From positions 1-64,000 of the forward strand of contig NZ_QIBX01000006.1 in the NCBI RefSeq assembly GCF_003725995.1: a stretch of DNA of 64,000 bases, given 5' to 3'. A program made the translations under genes and the position numbers. Source of the DNA: Slackia equolifaciens (GTDB taxonomy: Bacteria; Actinomycetota; Coriobacteriia; Coriobacteriales; Eggerthellaceae). This document shows positions 8,204 to 16,882 of the stretch, piece after piece. Positions within the stretch are counted from its first letter, which is position 1, and the number at the start of each line of letters is the position of its first letter. Below the pieces are notes generated by a model. It was given only the letters and a program-made list of their open reading frames with translations. It searched no databases and had not been told where the DNA came from.

Positions 8204-8237
8204 CAGGGGGTTCCAAGCAACTGCTTGGAACCCCCTG
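8204..8237. repeat. Perfect 16-bp inverted repeat
   Basis: Arms CAGGGGGTTCCAAGCA and its exact complement are separated by two bases. Neither side carries a convincing T-run. It sits between the acetyltransferase 3' end and the toxin-antitoxin promoter, and may be a convergent-transcription barrier or a binding site. Confidence 0.6.
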
Positions 8238-8336
8238 AATACACTGGCATTTTGTATCGATATACAATTAGAGGACTTCTGCGGCAGGTGCGTGCCCTGC
8301 CATGGTGTGCTCCATTTTTTGCGCGATCGCTTCGCT

Positions 8337-8879
8337 TTACTTCAACTCATCCATCTTGCGCACGCTGATCTGGGTCAGGCCAAAGGCGAGCTTGTTGATG
8401 AGCTTCATGTAATCCGTGCGCTCCAGCTTTTCGCCATGCACCAAGATCTCGTACACCACGCCACCGTCTCGATAGCCGTATCCCGAGGCCTTGTATTCGT
8501 GCTCCGTGTACAGCTTGCGATGATGCGCGCGTAGCTTCGAGCCGTCGGTGCCCGGGCGTACTGCGTGGATATCGAGCGCGACGCTCTTGCCTTCGTAGTG
8601 GTTTACGAGCGCATCGAGCATCTCTCCGCCCAAACCGCGTCCGCGCATCGACTCCTCCACGGCCAGATACTGGATGTATGCAGCCTTATCGTTCAGCGTG
8701 AGGCAGGCAAAGCCGCAGAATTCGCCGTTCTCGCAAAACGCCAGCAAGTCAACCTCTTTCGATGCGGAACGTGCCCGCAGCGCGAAAAAGGGGATGCGCT
8801 CCCACTCCTCGAAAGAAGCGCGATAGAGCTTTCCTGCGCGACTTGCGAAGTTTCCTTTGAGTTTCTCAATGGTAACCAT
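8337..8879 (-). CDS. GNAT-family N-acetyltransferase
   Basis: Acetyl-CoA-dependent acetyltransferase of the GNAT superfamily. The acetyl-CoA-binding stretch is 'YLAVEESMRGRGLGGEML' (R/Q-x-x-G-x-G type), preceded by the beta strand 'FACLTLNDKAAYIQ'. The C-terminal part, with 'LDIHAVRPGTDGSKLR', resembles acyltransferases that act on small molecules, but the substrate cannot be told. Single gene with its own upstream spacer. The length of 180 residues is ordinary. Confidence 0.75.
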   Translation of the reverse strand: MVTIEKLKGNFASRAGKLYRASFEEWERIPFFALRARSASKEVDLLAFCENGEFCGFACLTLNDKAAYIQYLAVEESMRGRGLGGEMLDALVNHYEGKSVALDIHAVRPGTDGSKLRAHHRKLYTEHEYKASGYGYRDGGVVYEILVHGEKLERTDYMKLINKLAFGLTQISVRKMDELK

Positions 8880-9049
8880 GATGTAGGGTCCTTTGCTGGG
8901 GTCGATTATTGCTCTTGGCGTTCACGTATGAAAGCCAATTATGACACGGCGGAGCGGCGTTTCGCGCGCGAAATCGCGATGGCGGCCATGCAAAGTGGAT
9001 GCCGCTTGCGGCGCGCTCATGCGCGGTGCCGCTCTTATGCTTGCAAGGT

Positions 9050-9294
9050 GCCGCGCGGCATCCATCGAGCTCTACACGCTTGGGACTCTCTGTGCTTGCG
9101 AGGCGCCCCTTGCGTTGCGCTCGTGCGCACCAGATGTCGTTTTACCCATCTGACGCGCGACGGATACTGGGCGTGTGCCTTCCTCGTGCCTGCGGGGCGC
9201 CGCGCGGCATCCGTCGGGTTGTGCACGCATGGGAATCACCTTCGCATATGAACCTGGCCGTCTCCGTCCTTGTCGGGTTGTGCACGCATGGGAA
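9050..9294. repeat. Imperfect direct repeats in GC-rich spacer
   Basis: Three related units lie at 9050-9085, 9199-9234 and 9271-9294. The last two share GTCGGGTTGTGCACGCATGG; the first two share GCCGCGCGGCATCC. They occupy the 8880-9300 gap, which holds no recognisable gene. Confidence 0.6.
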
Positions 9295-9300
9295 ACTCTC

Positions 9301-10599
9301 CTATGCGTGAGAGGCGCCGCGCCTGCGAATCATGCGAGGCGTATGACCGCTGCACACCGCCACCAGTATCGCCGTGAATGCGAACGAGAGCACCAGGCAG
9401 CTCGAGGGCAGGAAGAACGCAATGCCGTAATCCACGTAATCGGCGCACAATCCCGCGAAAAACGCTCCGCCGGCAATGCCTACGTTTGATGCCGTGTTGA
9501 GCCACGAGAACATCTCCGCCTGCCGTTCTTGGGGCGCCAGGGTGCTTGCCAGCTGGTAGTGGAGATTGTCAACCGGCGCGCCGAATGCGCCTACGAGCAG
9601 CATCAGCACGCACATGACGGCAAACCCGTTTACGCCGAGTCCCGATAAAAGCGACACCACCATGAACACGCCGGTGAACAGCGCCATCTGCTTGACGGGC
9701 GCAATCGTGCGCGGATTGGGCTGGAACCGATGGAACAGCACCACACCTAGCACCGAGCCCACCGACCATGCGGAAATCGCGATGCTTCCGAGCGCCGCCT
9801 GGCCGGCATCGCTGTAGAACAGGGGAATGATGGTTTCCAGCCAGCCGCTGAACATGAGCCGCATGAGGGCGGCTAGGAGCAGCAGGATCACGGCAAGAGT
9901 GAGCAGCGGGACCCTGGTTGGCTCGGCTGCTTTATTCGCTCCCCCGTTGCCTTCTGTGCTCGTGTCGGGCGTTCCGGCCATCTGGGCGCGACGAGCGCGA
10001 TTGCGTTGCGCGTGATTCTTGACCGGCTCGAGCGACGCGAGTACGAACGTGCCCACGAGCGATCCGGCGGTGGTTGCGATCAGTCCCGCTTCAGGTGCGC
10101 CAATTGCCACGAACACGCTGGCAAGCAGCGGACCCGTCACATAGAGCACGTCGATGACCAGCACCTCGAAGTTATACGCGGTGGCGATCATTTCCATCTC
10201 CAGCATGCTGGGCCAGAGCGAACGTGTGACGCCGGCGATGGGCGGCATGAACGCGCCGCAGCAGAATGAAGCAACCACCGCCAGCATAAAGTGCGTTTGC
10301 GCGAGCACCAGCGCCACAAGCGCCAGCACGCTCACCATTTCCACCACGGCGAGGATGCGCAGCGTGACGGGACCGTATCCTTTGTCCACGAATTTGCCGA
10401 ACACGGGCGCCAAGCACGCCATGCCAATAGTGAATCCGGCGGTACAGAGGCCCGCGATGGTGGCGCCGTATCGTGTGCTCACGAAAAGCACCAGCACGAT
10501 GGTGACAACGCCCACAGGCAAACGCGCCAGCACCATGGAAAGCGCGAGCTGCGGAACATGCTTCGTGTGGAAAAACGCGCGATAACCCGATTCGCCCAC
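9301..10599 (-). CDS. MFS transporter
   Basis: Major facilitator superfamily permease with about 12 transmembrane helices in two halves joined by a charged loop ('KNHAQRNRARRAQMAG' onward). The N-terminal half carries 'VPQLALSMVLARLPVG' and a 'GKFVDKGYGPVTLR' loop, the equivalent of MFS motif A. GTG 10599 is preferred because GAGGAGG lies 4 nt upstream; an in-frame GTG at 10644 has no such site. It stands alone between repeat-rich spacers. Drug or metabolite export is likely by family; the substrate is unknown. Confidence 0.82.
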   Translation of the reverse strand: MGESGYRAFFHTKHVPQLALSMVLARLPVGVVTIVLVLFVSTRYGATIAGLCTAGFTIGMACLAPVFGKFVDKGYGPVTLRILAVVEMVSVLALVALVLAQTHFMLAVVASFCCGAFMPPIAGVTRSLWPSMLEMEMIATAYNFEVLVIDVLYVTGPLLASVFVAIGAPEAGLIATTAGSLVGTFVLASLEPVKNHAQRNRARRAQMAGTPDTSTEGNGGANKAAEPTRVPLLTLAVILLLLAALMRLMFSGWLETIIPLFYSDAGQAALGSIAISAWSVGSVLGVVLFHRFQPNPRTIAPVKQMALFTGVFMVVSLLSGLGVNGFAVMCVLMLLVGAFGAPVDNLHYQLASTLAPQERQAEMFSWLNTASNVGIAGGAFFAGLCADYVDYGIAFFLPSSCLVLSFAFTAILVAVCSGHTPRMIRRRGASHA

Positions 10600-10906
10600 G
10601 GCGCCTCCTCTTTTCCGGTCTTGATGCCCTGCGTCGTATTCCACCTTTTGCGCTTCGTGTGACGCGACGCGTGCCTATTGTAAAAAGGGCGGGCCCAGTG
10701 CGCTATCGCATGATTCCAAGTAATCTTGATTCGTACGAAACGAATGCCACAAAGAACGCCACAAAAGTAGAGAAGGATTTGCCGGAGGAAGCGGGTGCGG
10801 TAAAGGGATGAGCGTAGCAAGGGAAGCTGCGGTGAGCGAAAAGAGCGCGACAAGGGGTTAATACGGCCAACGAGATTGGTGTGGCCGGAGAAATAAGTGC
10901 GTCAAA

Positions 10907-11053
10907 TGCAACGAAGGGCGATTTGCTGCAGTTTTTCCCATGTGTCAAAAGTAGCAAAAAATGGACGGCCGTGTGACCTGGGAAAATGGAGAAGGAAAAT
11001 CCGGGCTATTTCGCGCGATGCCAAAAAACTGCAGCAAACCGCCCTTCGTTGCA
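10907..11053. repeat. Long inverted-repeat element, copy 1
   Basis: Arms of 30 bp (10907-10936 and 11024-11053), each including CTGCAG next to a T- or A-run, match with one mismatch. The 87-bp centre holds AAAGTAGC and TGACCTGGGAAAA (10974-10986). The same layout recurs at 17.9 kb and, reversed, at 42.6 kb. It lies in the 10600-11241 gap, which has no gene; the remainder of the gap shows nothing else clear. Confidence 0.85.
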
Positions 11054-11241
11054 GGAGGACTCTCAAGCGATGGGCAAAAGCGCCCTGGCTCTCGTTGGCA
11101 GCGCTCTTTGTTGCGGGGGGGGGGTCATGTCGAGAGCGGGAAGGGCGTGCCGCCCGCTCCCGTCACGCCTTGTCGGCCGCGATTCTCTTTAGGCGCGCTC
11201 AGTTGCGGCGCGTTCAAATGCCCGCCGTGCCTTCGCATTCG

Positions 11242-12279
11242 TTAGTGAATATGCTCGTGGATGCTGGGAAGCGTCACGATGAAGCAAGCGCCGCCTTCGG
11301 CGCGGTTGAGCGCCTCAATGGTGCCGTCGTGCGCCTCGACGATGCTCTTAGCGATAGCGAGGCCCAGACCCGTTCCGCCGGTGTTGCGGGCGCGCGAGTT
11401 GTCGCCGCGGAAGAAGCGCGTGAACAGCAGTTTGGGGTCGATATTGCCAAATCCGGGGCCATCGTCGAGCACGCTGATGACCGATCGGTCGGCCAGGCCC
11501 TCGAGTCGGATGATTACGTGCCCGCCTTCGCCGATAAAGCGGGACGCGTTAGCCACCAGGTTGTAGACCACCTGCTGAAGGCGATCCGCGTTCCCCAGCA
11601 CATCGGGCGCCTCGCCCGTTACGGTAAGCGTGCCGCCGCGCTCCTCGATGAGCGGCTCGAGCGCGTCGGCCACATCGGTCACTACGTCGTGTAGCTTCAC
11701 GCGGCGCCAGCTGGTTTGGTCGGTGCCTTCTTCCACATGCTGAAGCGTGAGAAGGTCGTTTGCCATGCGCGTGAGGCGCTCGGATTCGCTGATGATGGTG
11801 TGGCAGAATCGCTCGCGCAGTGCGGGCGGCATATCGGGGTCCATCATGGTTTCGGCGTTGCCGCGAATGGCGGTGAGCGGCGTGCGCAGCTCATGGGCCA
11901 CGTCGCTTATGAACTGGGTCTGGCGCTTCTGCTGCACCGCGAGGTCGGACATCTTGGTTTTGTTCTGCTCGCCCAAAGCGGCAAAATCTTCCGCCAGAAG
12001 GTCAGCCTCGTACAGCTTGCCTTCGGGTTTGATATCCACCGTGGCATCGCCTTCGAACACCGCCCGCGCCTTGCGATGGAGGTTGACCAAGGGTTCGGCC
12101 ATGTAGTGCCCGATGATGAGCGAGATGATGAACACGAACGTGCCGCCGGTCAGCAGAATCCAAGCTATGACCAGGGGGTTTCCCGTATTGAACAGCGCGA
12201 CGGCCATGAGCGCCACCACGGCGCCCGCAACCGCGAATATGGCTGTCAGAATGGCGAAATATGTCTGAAGGCGCTTCAA
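11242..12279 (-). CDS. Sensor histidine kinase, OmpR-system partner
   Basis: Membrane histidine kinase with two adjacent helices (~8-30 and 34-58) and almost no outside loop, so it probably senses within the membrane or cytosol. Then come HAMP, HisKA with 'SDVAHELRTPLTAIRG' (phospho-His 129) and HATPase_c with N-, G1- ('DDGPGFG') and G2-boxes ('GGTGLGLAIA'). TTG 12279 is chosen: the sequence before it is non-family and Arg-rich, and AGGA lies about 11 nt upstream. It lies downstream of the response regulator gene on the same strand, separated by ~135 bp. Signal and target genes unknown. Confidence 0.83.
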   Translation of the reverse strand: MKRLQTYFAILTAIFAVAGAVVALMAVALFNTGNPLVIAWILLTGGTFVFIISLIIGHYMAEPLVNLHRKARAVFEGDATVDIKPEGKLYEADLLAEDFAALGEQNKTKMSDLAVQQKRQTQFISDVAHELRTPLTAIRGNAETMMDPDMPPALRERFCHTIISESERLTRMANDLLTLQHVEEGTDQTSWRRVKLHDVVTDVADALEPLIEERGGTLTVTGEAPDVLGNADRLQQVVYNLVANASRFIGEGGHVIIRLEGLADRSVISVLDDGPGFGNIDPKLLFTRFFRGDNSRARNTGGTGLGLAIAKSIVEAHDGTIEALNRAEGGACFIVTLPSIHEHIH

Positions 12280-12414
12280 CGAACGGCCCGTCCTATCGCT
12301 TGCCCGTGTTGGGCGTGCGCCGTGCTCCCCCCGTCTCGCCCGCAAGCGCAAAAAGCGCGCTGGGGAGTAGGCCGATTGTGCGTATGCGCGTCAGGCGTCA
12401 TGCTTGGCTCCCCG

Positions 12415-13107
12415 CTATGCGCGCAGGCGGTAGCCGTAGCCGCGCACTGTTTCGATCACGCCGGCGTCGAAGCCTGCCGCCGAGAGCTTGTCGCGCAGGC
12501 GCTTGATGTGCGTATCGACGGTCTTCGTCTCGGTGATGTACTCCCAGCCCCACGCCTCGCGCAGCAGCTCCTCGCGTGTGACCACCTTGCCCGCGTCCTT
12601 CATGAGCGCCGCAAGCAGCTCGAACTCGCGCGGAGTCAGGTCGATGGAGCCATTCGGGCCAACCGCCGTGTGGCGGTCCTCGTCGAGCGTGATGCCCGCC
12701 GCGGTAAGCGCGCCGGAGTTGGAGACGGAATCCATGGTGCCGCGACGCAGCAGCGCGCGCACGCGGGCGATGAGCTCGCGCACGCCGAAGGGCTTGGCAA
12801 GATAGTCATCGCCGCCGATTTCGAGGCCTACGACCTTATCCAGCTCGGTGTCTCGTGCGGAAAGGAACAGCACGGGTGCCGTGGTGCGGGCGCGAATGCG
12901 GCGGCACAGCTCGTAGCCGTCCATGCCGGGCAGCATGATGTCGAGCACGAACAGGTCATATTTCTTGCGCATGGCAAGCGCGAGCGCATCTTCGCCGTTG
13001 GACGCTACGTCCACGCGAAAGCCTTCTTTCATAAGGCTGTACGATACGAAATCGGTGATGGATTGCTCGTCGTCGACGATGAGGATGGACTCAGCTTCTT
13101 CATTCAT
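12415..13107 (-). CDS. OmpR-family response regulator
   Basis: Two-domain regulator of 230 residues. The receiver domain has the acidic pocket 'VDDE' (11-14), phospho-acceptor D56 in 'LFVLDIMLP' and the conserved K105 in 'AKPFG'. A Trans_reg_C winged helix follows, with 'DLTPREFELLAAL' and 'VETVRGYGYRLRA'. ATG 13107 fits the family N-terminus and follows AAGGG. It is first in an operon with the histidine kinase. No target is indicated by context; the adjacent genes are an MFS exporter and fhs. Confidence 0.87.
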   Translation of the reverse strand: MNEEAESILIVDDEQSITDFVSYSLMKEGFRVDVASNGEDALALAMRKKYDLFVLDIMLPGMDGYELCRRIRARTTAPVLFLSARDTELDKVVGLEIGGDDYLAKPFGVRELIARVRALLRRGTMDSVSNSGALTAAGITLDEDRHTAVGPNGSIDLTPREFELLAALMKDAGKVVTREELLREAWGWEYITETKTVDTHIKRLRDKLSAAGFDAGVIETVRGYGYRLRA

Positions 13108-13254
13108 GGCGTGCCCTTCGGGTTGGATAGGGCGGTGGCGTGGCGACGCGTCAGGCAGGCCAAGGGCATGCGAGCAAGGCGACGTGCGCCTGTTTTTCTG
13201 CATCATAGCACGCGACCCTGCGTCTTATGCCGGAATCGGGCTCTTCCTCAAAAC

Positions 13255-13612
13255 GGTTGACTCGCTGTTGCCGGGGATGGACCACGGCGCCCGCAATCGA
13301 CCGCGAGCAACTGAGGTTGACTCGCTGTTGCCGGGGCCGGGCGCGCCAAGGGCGGCGCGCGCCGACGATGGGGCGCGGGCGTGCTGGAGCGCGCTGTTGC
13401 CGGAGGGCGGCTAAAGGCGTTTCGCTATTTGCCGGCGGAGTTGTTGCCGGGGCCGGGCGCGCAACGATGCTGCCGCATCCGGGGTTTTCGTGCCGCTTGT
13501 CAAGGAAACGCGAGGGCAGCCTGGCGACCGATGCGCCGACGGGTACAATGGGTCAATCCCGATCACTGTGCGTCTTTTGCGTGCCTCGCCGTTACTGCGG
13601 GCCGGGCGCGCG
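13255..13612. repeat. GC-rich spacer with scattered direct repeats
   Basis: A 22-bp unit, GGTTGACTCGCTGTTGCC plus GGGG, occurs identically at 13255-13276 and 13315-13336. The core TGTTGCCGG recurs at 13395 and 13442. GTTGCCGGGGCCGGGCGCGC occurs at 13327 and 13443, and its tail again at 13599. This is the 13108-13651 gap upstream of fhs; a TACAAT box at 13543 could be the fhs -10. No gene is seen. Confidence 0.7.
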
Positions 13613-13651
13613 ACTGAACGCCGCCGTCACCCAAGGAAGGAAGGGCCCGAA

Positions 13652-15340
13652 GTGTTGAGCGACATTGAAATTGCCCAGTCCGTAACCCCCGAGCATATCT
13701 CCAAGATTGCCGAGCGCGCCGGCGTGCCGCAGGAGTATTTGGAGATGTACGGCAACTATAAGGCTAAGGTCGACTACAACCTGCTGAACGATCATCCGCA
13801 CGAGCCCGGCAAGCTGATTCTGGTGACGGCCATCAATCCCACGCCAGCCGGCGAGGGCAAAACCACCACCACGGTGGGCCTGGCCGATGGCTTGCGCAAA
13901 ATCGGCAAGAACGTGGTGGCAGCGCTGCGCGAACCCAGCCTGGGACCCGTCTTTGGCATCAAGGGCGGCGCTGCGGGCGGCGGGTACGCCCAGGTCATTC
14001 CCATGGAGGACATCAATCTGCACTTTACGGGCGATTTCCATGCCATCGGCGCGGCCAACAACCTTCTGGCCGCAATGATCGACAACCATATTCAGCAGGG
14101 CAACGCGCTCGGCTTTGATGTGCGCAAGATCACCTGGAAGCGCTGCGTGGATATGAACGACCGCCAGCTGCGCAACATCGTGTGCGGCCTGGGCGGCAAG
14201 GCCCATGGCGTGCCGCGCGAAGACGGCTTCGACATCACCGTGGCGTCTGAGATCATGGCCATCTTCTGTCTGGCCACGAGCATCTCCGACCTCAAAGAGC
14301 GCCTGGCTCGCATCGTGGTGGGCTATACGCGCGATGATCAGCCCATTACCGCCGGCCAGCTTCATGCTCAGGGCGCCATGTGCGCGCTGCTCAAAGACGC
14401 GCTCAAGCCCAACTTGGTGCAGACGCTCGAAGGCACGCCGGCCTTTGTGCACGGCGGCCCCTTTGCCAACATCGCGCACGGCTGCAACTCCATCATGGCC
14501 ACGCGCATGGCCATGGCGTTGGGCGACTACTGCGTGACCGAGGCGGGCTTCGGTGCCGACCTGGGCGCGGAGAAATTCCTGGATATCAAGTGCCGCTTGG
14601 CGGGGCTTAAGCCCGATGCGGTTGTGGTTGTTGCCACGGTGCGTGCGCTCAAGAACCATGGCGGTGTGCCCAAGGCCAAGGTCACCGAGGAAAACCTCGA
14701 GGCGCTTGAGGCCGGATTGCCCAATCTGCTGCAGCACGTGGACAACATCACCAACGTATACAAGCTGCCCTGCGTGGTTGCCATCAACCGCTTCCCGCAC
14801 GATACCGACGCCGAGCTCGAACTTGTTGAGCGCAAGTGCCGCGAGCTGGGCGTGGATGCCGTTCGCTCCGAGGTCGCGGCGCGCGGCGGCGAGGGCGGTA
14901 TGGCGCTCGCCGAGGAAGTGGTGCGCCTGTGCGAGCAGGGTGATGCCGAGGGTCGCAGCGCTTCCACGTTTGAGTTCTGCTACCCCGACGATGCGAGCCT
15001 GGCCGAGAAGATCGAGGCCATCGCCACGCGCGTCTATCATGCCGACGGCGTTGACTTTACGCCAAACGCCAAGAAGCAGCTGGCGCAGCTCGAGGACCTG
15101 GGCTTTGGCGGCATGCCGGTGTGCATGGCAAAGACCCAGTACAGCTTCTCGGACGATCCCAAGCTTCTGGGCGCGCCGCGCGGGTTCCGCATCACGGTGC
15201 GCAACGTCAAGGTGTCGGCGGGCGCGGGCTTCGTGGTGGCGCTCACGGGCGACATCATGACCATGCCTGGCTTGGGCAAAGATCCCGCCGCCGTGCACAT
15301 CGATGTGGACGAGACCGGCAAGATCACAGGGCTTTTCTAG
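13652..15340 (+). CDS. fhs: Formate--tetrahydrofolate ligase
   Basis: ATP-dependent ligase making 10-formyl-THF from formate and THF, the entry step of the folate methyl branch. It is cytosolic and usually a tetramer. The P-loop 'PTPAGEGKT' (64-72) is diagnostic, and the 562-residue length is standard. The start is GTG 13652 (or TTG 13655), ten bases after AAGGAAGGAAGGG; upstream in-frame sequence is non-family. It is followed by an fchA-like gene and folD, giving the full formate-to-methylene-THF route in order, with spacers that suggest separate control rather than one tight operon. Confidence 0.95.
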   Translation: MLSDIEIAQSVTPEHISKIAERAGVPQEYLEMYGNYKAKVDYNLLNDHPHEPGKLILVTAINPTPAGEGKTTTTVGLADGLRKIGKNVVAALREPSLGPVFGIKGGAAGGGYAQVIPMEDINLHFTGDFHAIGAANNLLAAMIDNHIQQGNALGFDVRKITWKRCVDMNDRQLRNIVCGLGGKAHGVPREDGFDITVASEIMAIFCLATSISDLKERLARIVVGYTRDDQPITAGQLHAQGAMCALLKDALKPNLVQTLEGTPAFVHGGPFANIAHGCNSIMATRMAMALGDYCVTEAGFGADLGAEKFLDIKCRLAGLKPDAVVVVATVRALKNHGGVPKAKVTEENLEALEAGLPNLLQHVDNITNVYKLPCVVAINRFPHDTDAELELVERKCRELGVDAVRSEVAARGGEGGMALAEEVVRLCEQGDAEGRSASTFEFCYPDDASLAEKIEAIATRVYHADGVDFTPNAKKQLAQLEDLGFGGMPVCMAKTQYSFSDDPKLLGAPRGFRITVRNVKVSAGAGFVVALTGDIMTMPGLGKDPAAVHIDVDETGKITGLF

Positions 15341-15518
15341 ACGATTGCGCCATCTTGCCGGCTGGCGCGACATTCGCATGAGGCACTGCAAGATTGCGAA
15401 GCGCTCGGGAGCTTTCGACTTGCTGCGCCGACGGGGATTGCATGCGGAGCACGCCATGCCACGTCTCTGCCGGCGCGCTCGTCCGAGGCGTCGGAGCGCT
15501 TTTTGCTGACTTCTTGGC

Positions 15519-15583
15519 AATGTGCGATGTGCGCAGAATAGCGATGAGCATCGCGCACAGAATAGCAATGCGCATCGCGCAGA
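15519..15583. repeat. Short tandem and inverted repeats between fhs and cyclodeaminase
   Basis: Units of about 24 bp, GCGCAGAATAGCGATGAGC and GCGCACAGAATAGCAATGCG, lie in tandem, and TGTGCGATG pairs with CATCGCGCACA. They lie within the 15341-15638 spacer, which has no gene. Confidence 0.5.
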
Positions 15584-15638
15584 ACGCCTGGTTGTTGATG
15601 TTGTTGCCGCTGCTGCCGGCATTGGCTAGAAAGGGGCG

Positions 15639-16262
15639 ATGGTGCCCGATAAAAAGTTTATCGAGGCGGTTGCCTCCGCCGCTCCCACGCCCGGGGGCGG
15701 TGGGGCGAGCGCCTATGCCGGCGCACTGGCCGCTGCGCTCGGCTCCATGGTGGGCAATCTTACGCTGGGAAAGCAGAAGTATGCCGCCATTCAAGGCGAC
15801 CTTAAGGGCGTGCTCTTGCAGCTCAAAGCGTGCCGAGAAACGCTGCTGCGGCTTGTGGAGGATGACGCCAAGGCGTTTTCTGCTTTGGCTCGCACGTGGA
15901 AGATGCCCAAGGCGACGACCGCGCAGCAGCAGCTGCGCCATGCTGCCGGTCAAAAGGCACTGGTGGATGCCTGCGAGATTCCGCTGCAGATCATGCGCGT
16001 GTGTGCGAAGGTGATCGAGCTGGATGATTTTTTGGCCCACAATGCGTCACGTTTGGCCTTGTCTGACGTGGGGGCGTCTGCCGCTCTTGCGAAGGGTGCC
16101 ATGGAGGCCGCTGCGCTCAACGTATACGTGAACACGGCCATGATGGATGACGCGCCGACGGCCGAGGCGTTCGAGCGCGAGGCGAAAGATTTGGTCAAAT
16201 CGTTCTCATACCAAGCCGACGTGCTTTACGACTACGTGCGCCATGAGATAAGCGGCAGATAA
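15639..16262 (+). CDS. fchA: Cyclodeaminase/methenyl-THF cyclohydrolase family protein
   Basis: All-helical FTCD_C/FchA-type enzyme of 207 residues. 'APTPGGGGASAYAGALAAAL' near the N-terminus (~15-34) is the characteristic folate-binding glycine-rich segment. Stand-alone members act as methenyl-THF cyclohydrolases (FchA) or formimino-THF cyclodeaminases. The fhs-fchA-folD order favours cyclohydrolase, 10-formyl-THF to methenyl-THF. AAAGGGG precedes ATG 15639. A strong terminator follows directly. The downstream folD would normally supply the same cyclohydrolase activity, so one of the two may have a more specialised job. Confidence 0.8.
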   Translation: MVPDKKFIEAVASAAPTPGGGGASAYAGALAAALGSMVGNLTLGKQKYAAIQGDLKGVLLQLKACRETLLRLVEDDAKAFSALARTWKMPKATTAQQQLRHAAGQKALVDACEIPLQIMRVCAKVIELDDFLAHNASRLALSDVGASAALAKGAMEAAALNVYVNTAMMDDAPTAEAFEREAKDLVKSFSYQADVLYDYVRHEISGR

Positions 16263-16274
16263 TATGAGGTGTTT

Positions 16275-16303
16275 GGTGGCGGCTTTCGAGCTGCCACCTT
16301 TTT
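16275..16303 (+). terminator. Intrinsic terminator with UUCG tetraloop
   Basis: Ten-base-pair stem (GGTGGCGGCT/AGCTGCCACC) closed by TTCG and followed by TTTTT: a textbook rho-independent terminator 12 nt after the cyclodeaminase stop. Confidence 0.92.
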
Positions 16304-16437
16304 ATGCCGCATAGCTTGACATCGCCAGAGTCTGCAAGCGCATGGCCCAGAGCCGATGCCATCCAAAGCCTAAGCTCAAAGCGCTTAGCCGAAAAACGCA
16401 ACCTATAGGCCAAGAGCCGCAAAGTGTATAGCTGAAA

Positions 16438-16678
16438 GCTACAAAATGCACGAATAGTATTGTCCGGCGCCTTCTGTGCTACAAATCGCAAGAATAGTAT
16501 TGTTGAAACGGCGGGTTCGGAGTGCGATGCTGTTATTGTCGACTTCCGAACAGGCATTATGCTGATTCTATCTTGCTTGATGGTGCGTAAGACTGGTCCG
16601 TGCTGCTTTTCGGGGATACTATTCATGCAATTTGCAGCACGACATCTCGCAAAAGATACTATTCTTGCGATTTGTGGC
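16438..16678. repeat. Four-copy repeat: two direct and two inverted units
   Basis: Four units share a core close to CAAATCGCAAGAATAGTAT. Two read forward (16438-16467 and 16478-16506) and two reverse (16612-16638 and 16652-16678), each pair offset by 40 bp. The outer and inner units pair as A-B-A'-B'. They fill much of the 16304-16882 gap before folD, in which I find no gene. Confidence 0.85.
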
Positions 16679-16882
16679 AGAAACTTTGTCAGGTACAGTC
16701 TGGGGCTATCGGTATTCAACTCATATTGGATTGAATGAGCGATTGGCGTGGACTGGGACGGTATCAGCATTCGATACGAATTGGGGTCGCATCAGCATGC
16801 GGCGCGAACCGGGGTGGCATCAGAACCGGGGCTGTATAAGTATGCGATATGAATTGATGCACACCAGCATGAAAGAGGGACC

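Noticed and set aside
13500-13651. Tetrahydrofolate riboswitch upstream of fhs
   Set aside because: No recognisable conserved core; the spacer is dominated by GC-rich direct repeats.
13592-15622. Very long open frames antisense to fhs, and similar ones antisense to the MATE, pst, groEL and molybdo genes
   Set aside because: They mirror the codon bias of the real genes (GC-rich third positions leave antisense frames open), show no family motifs and lack ribosome sites.
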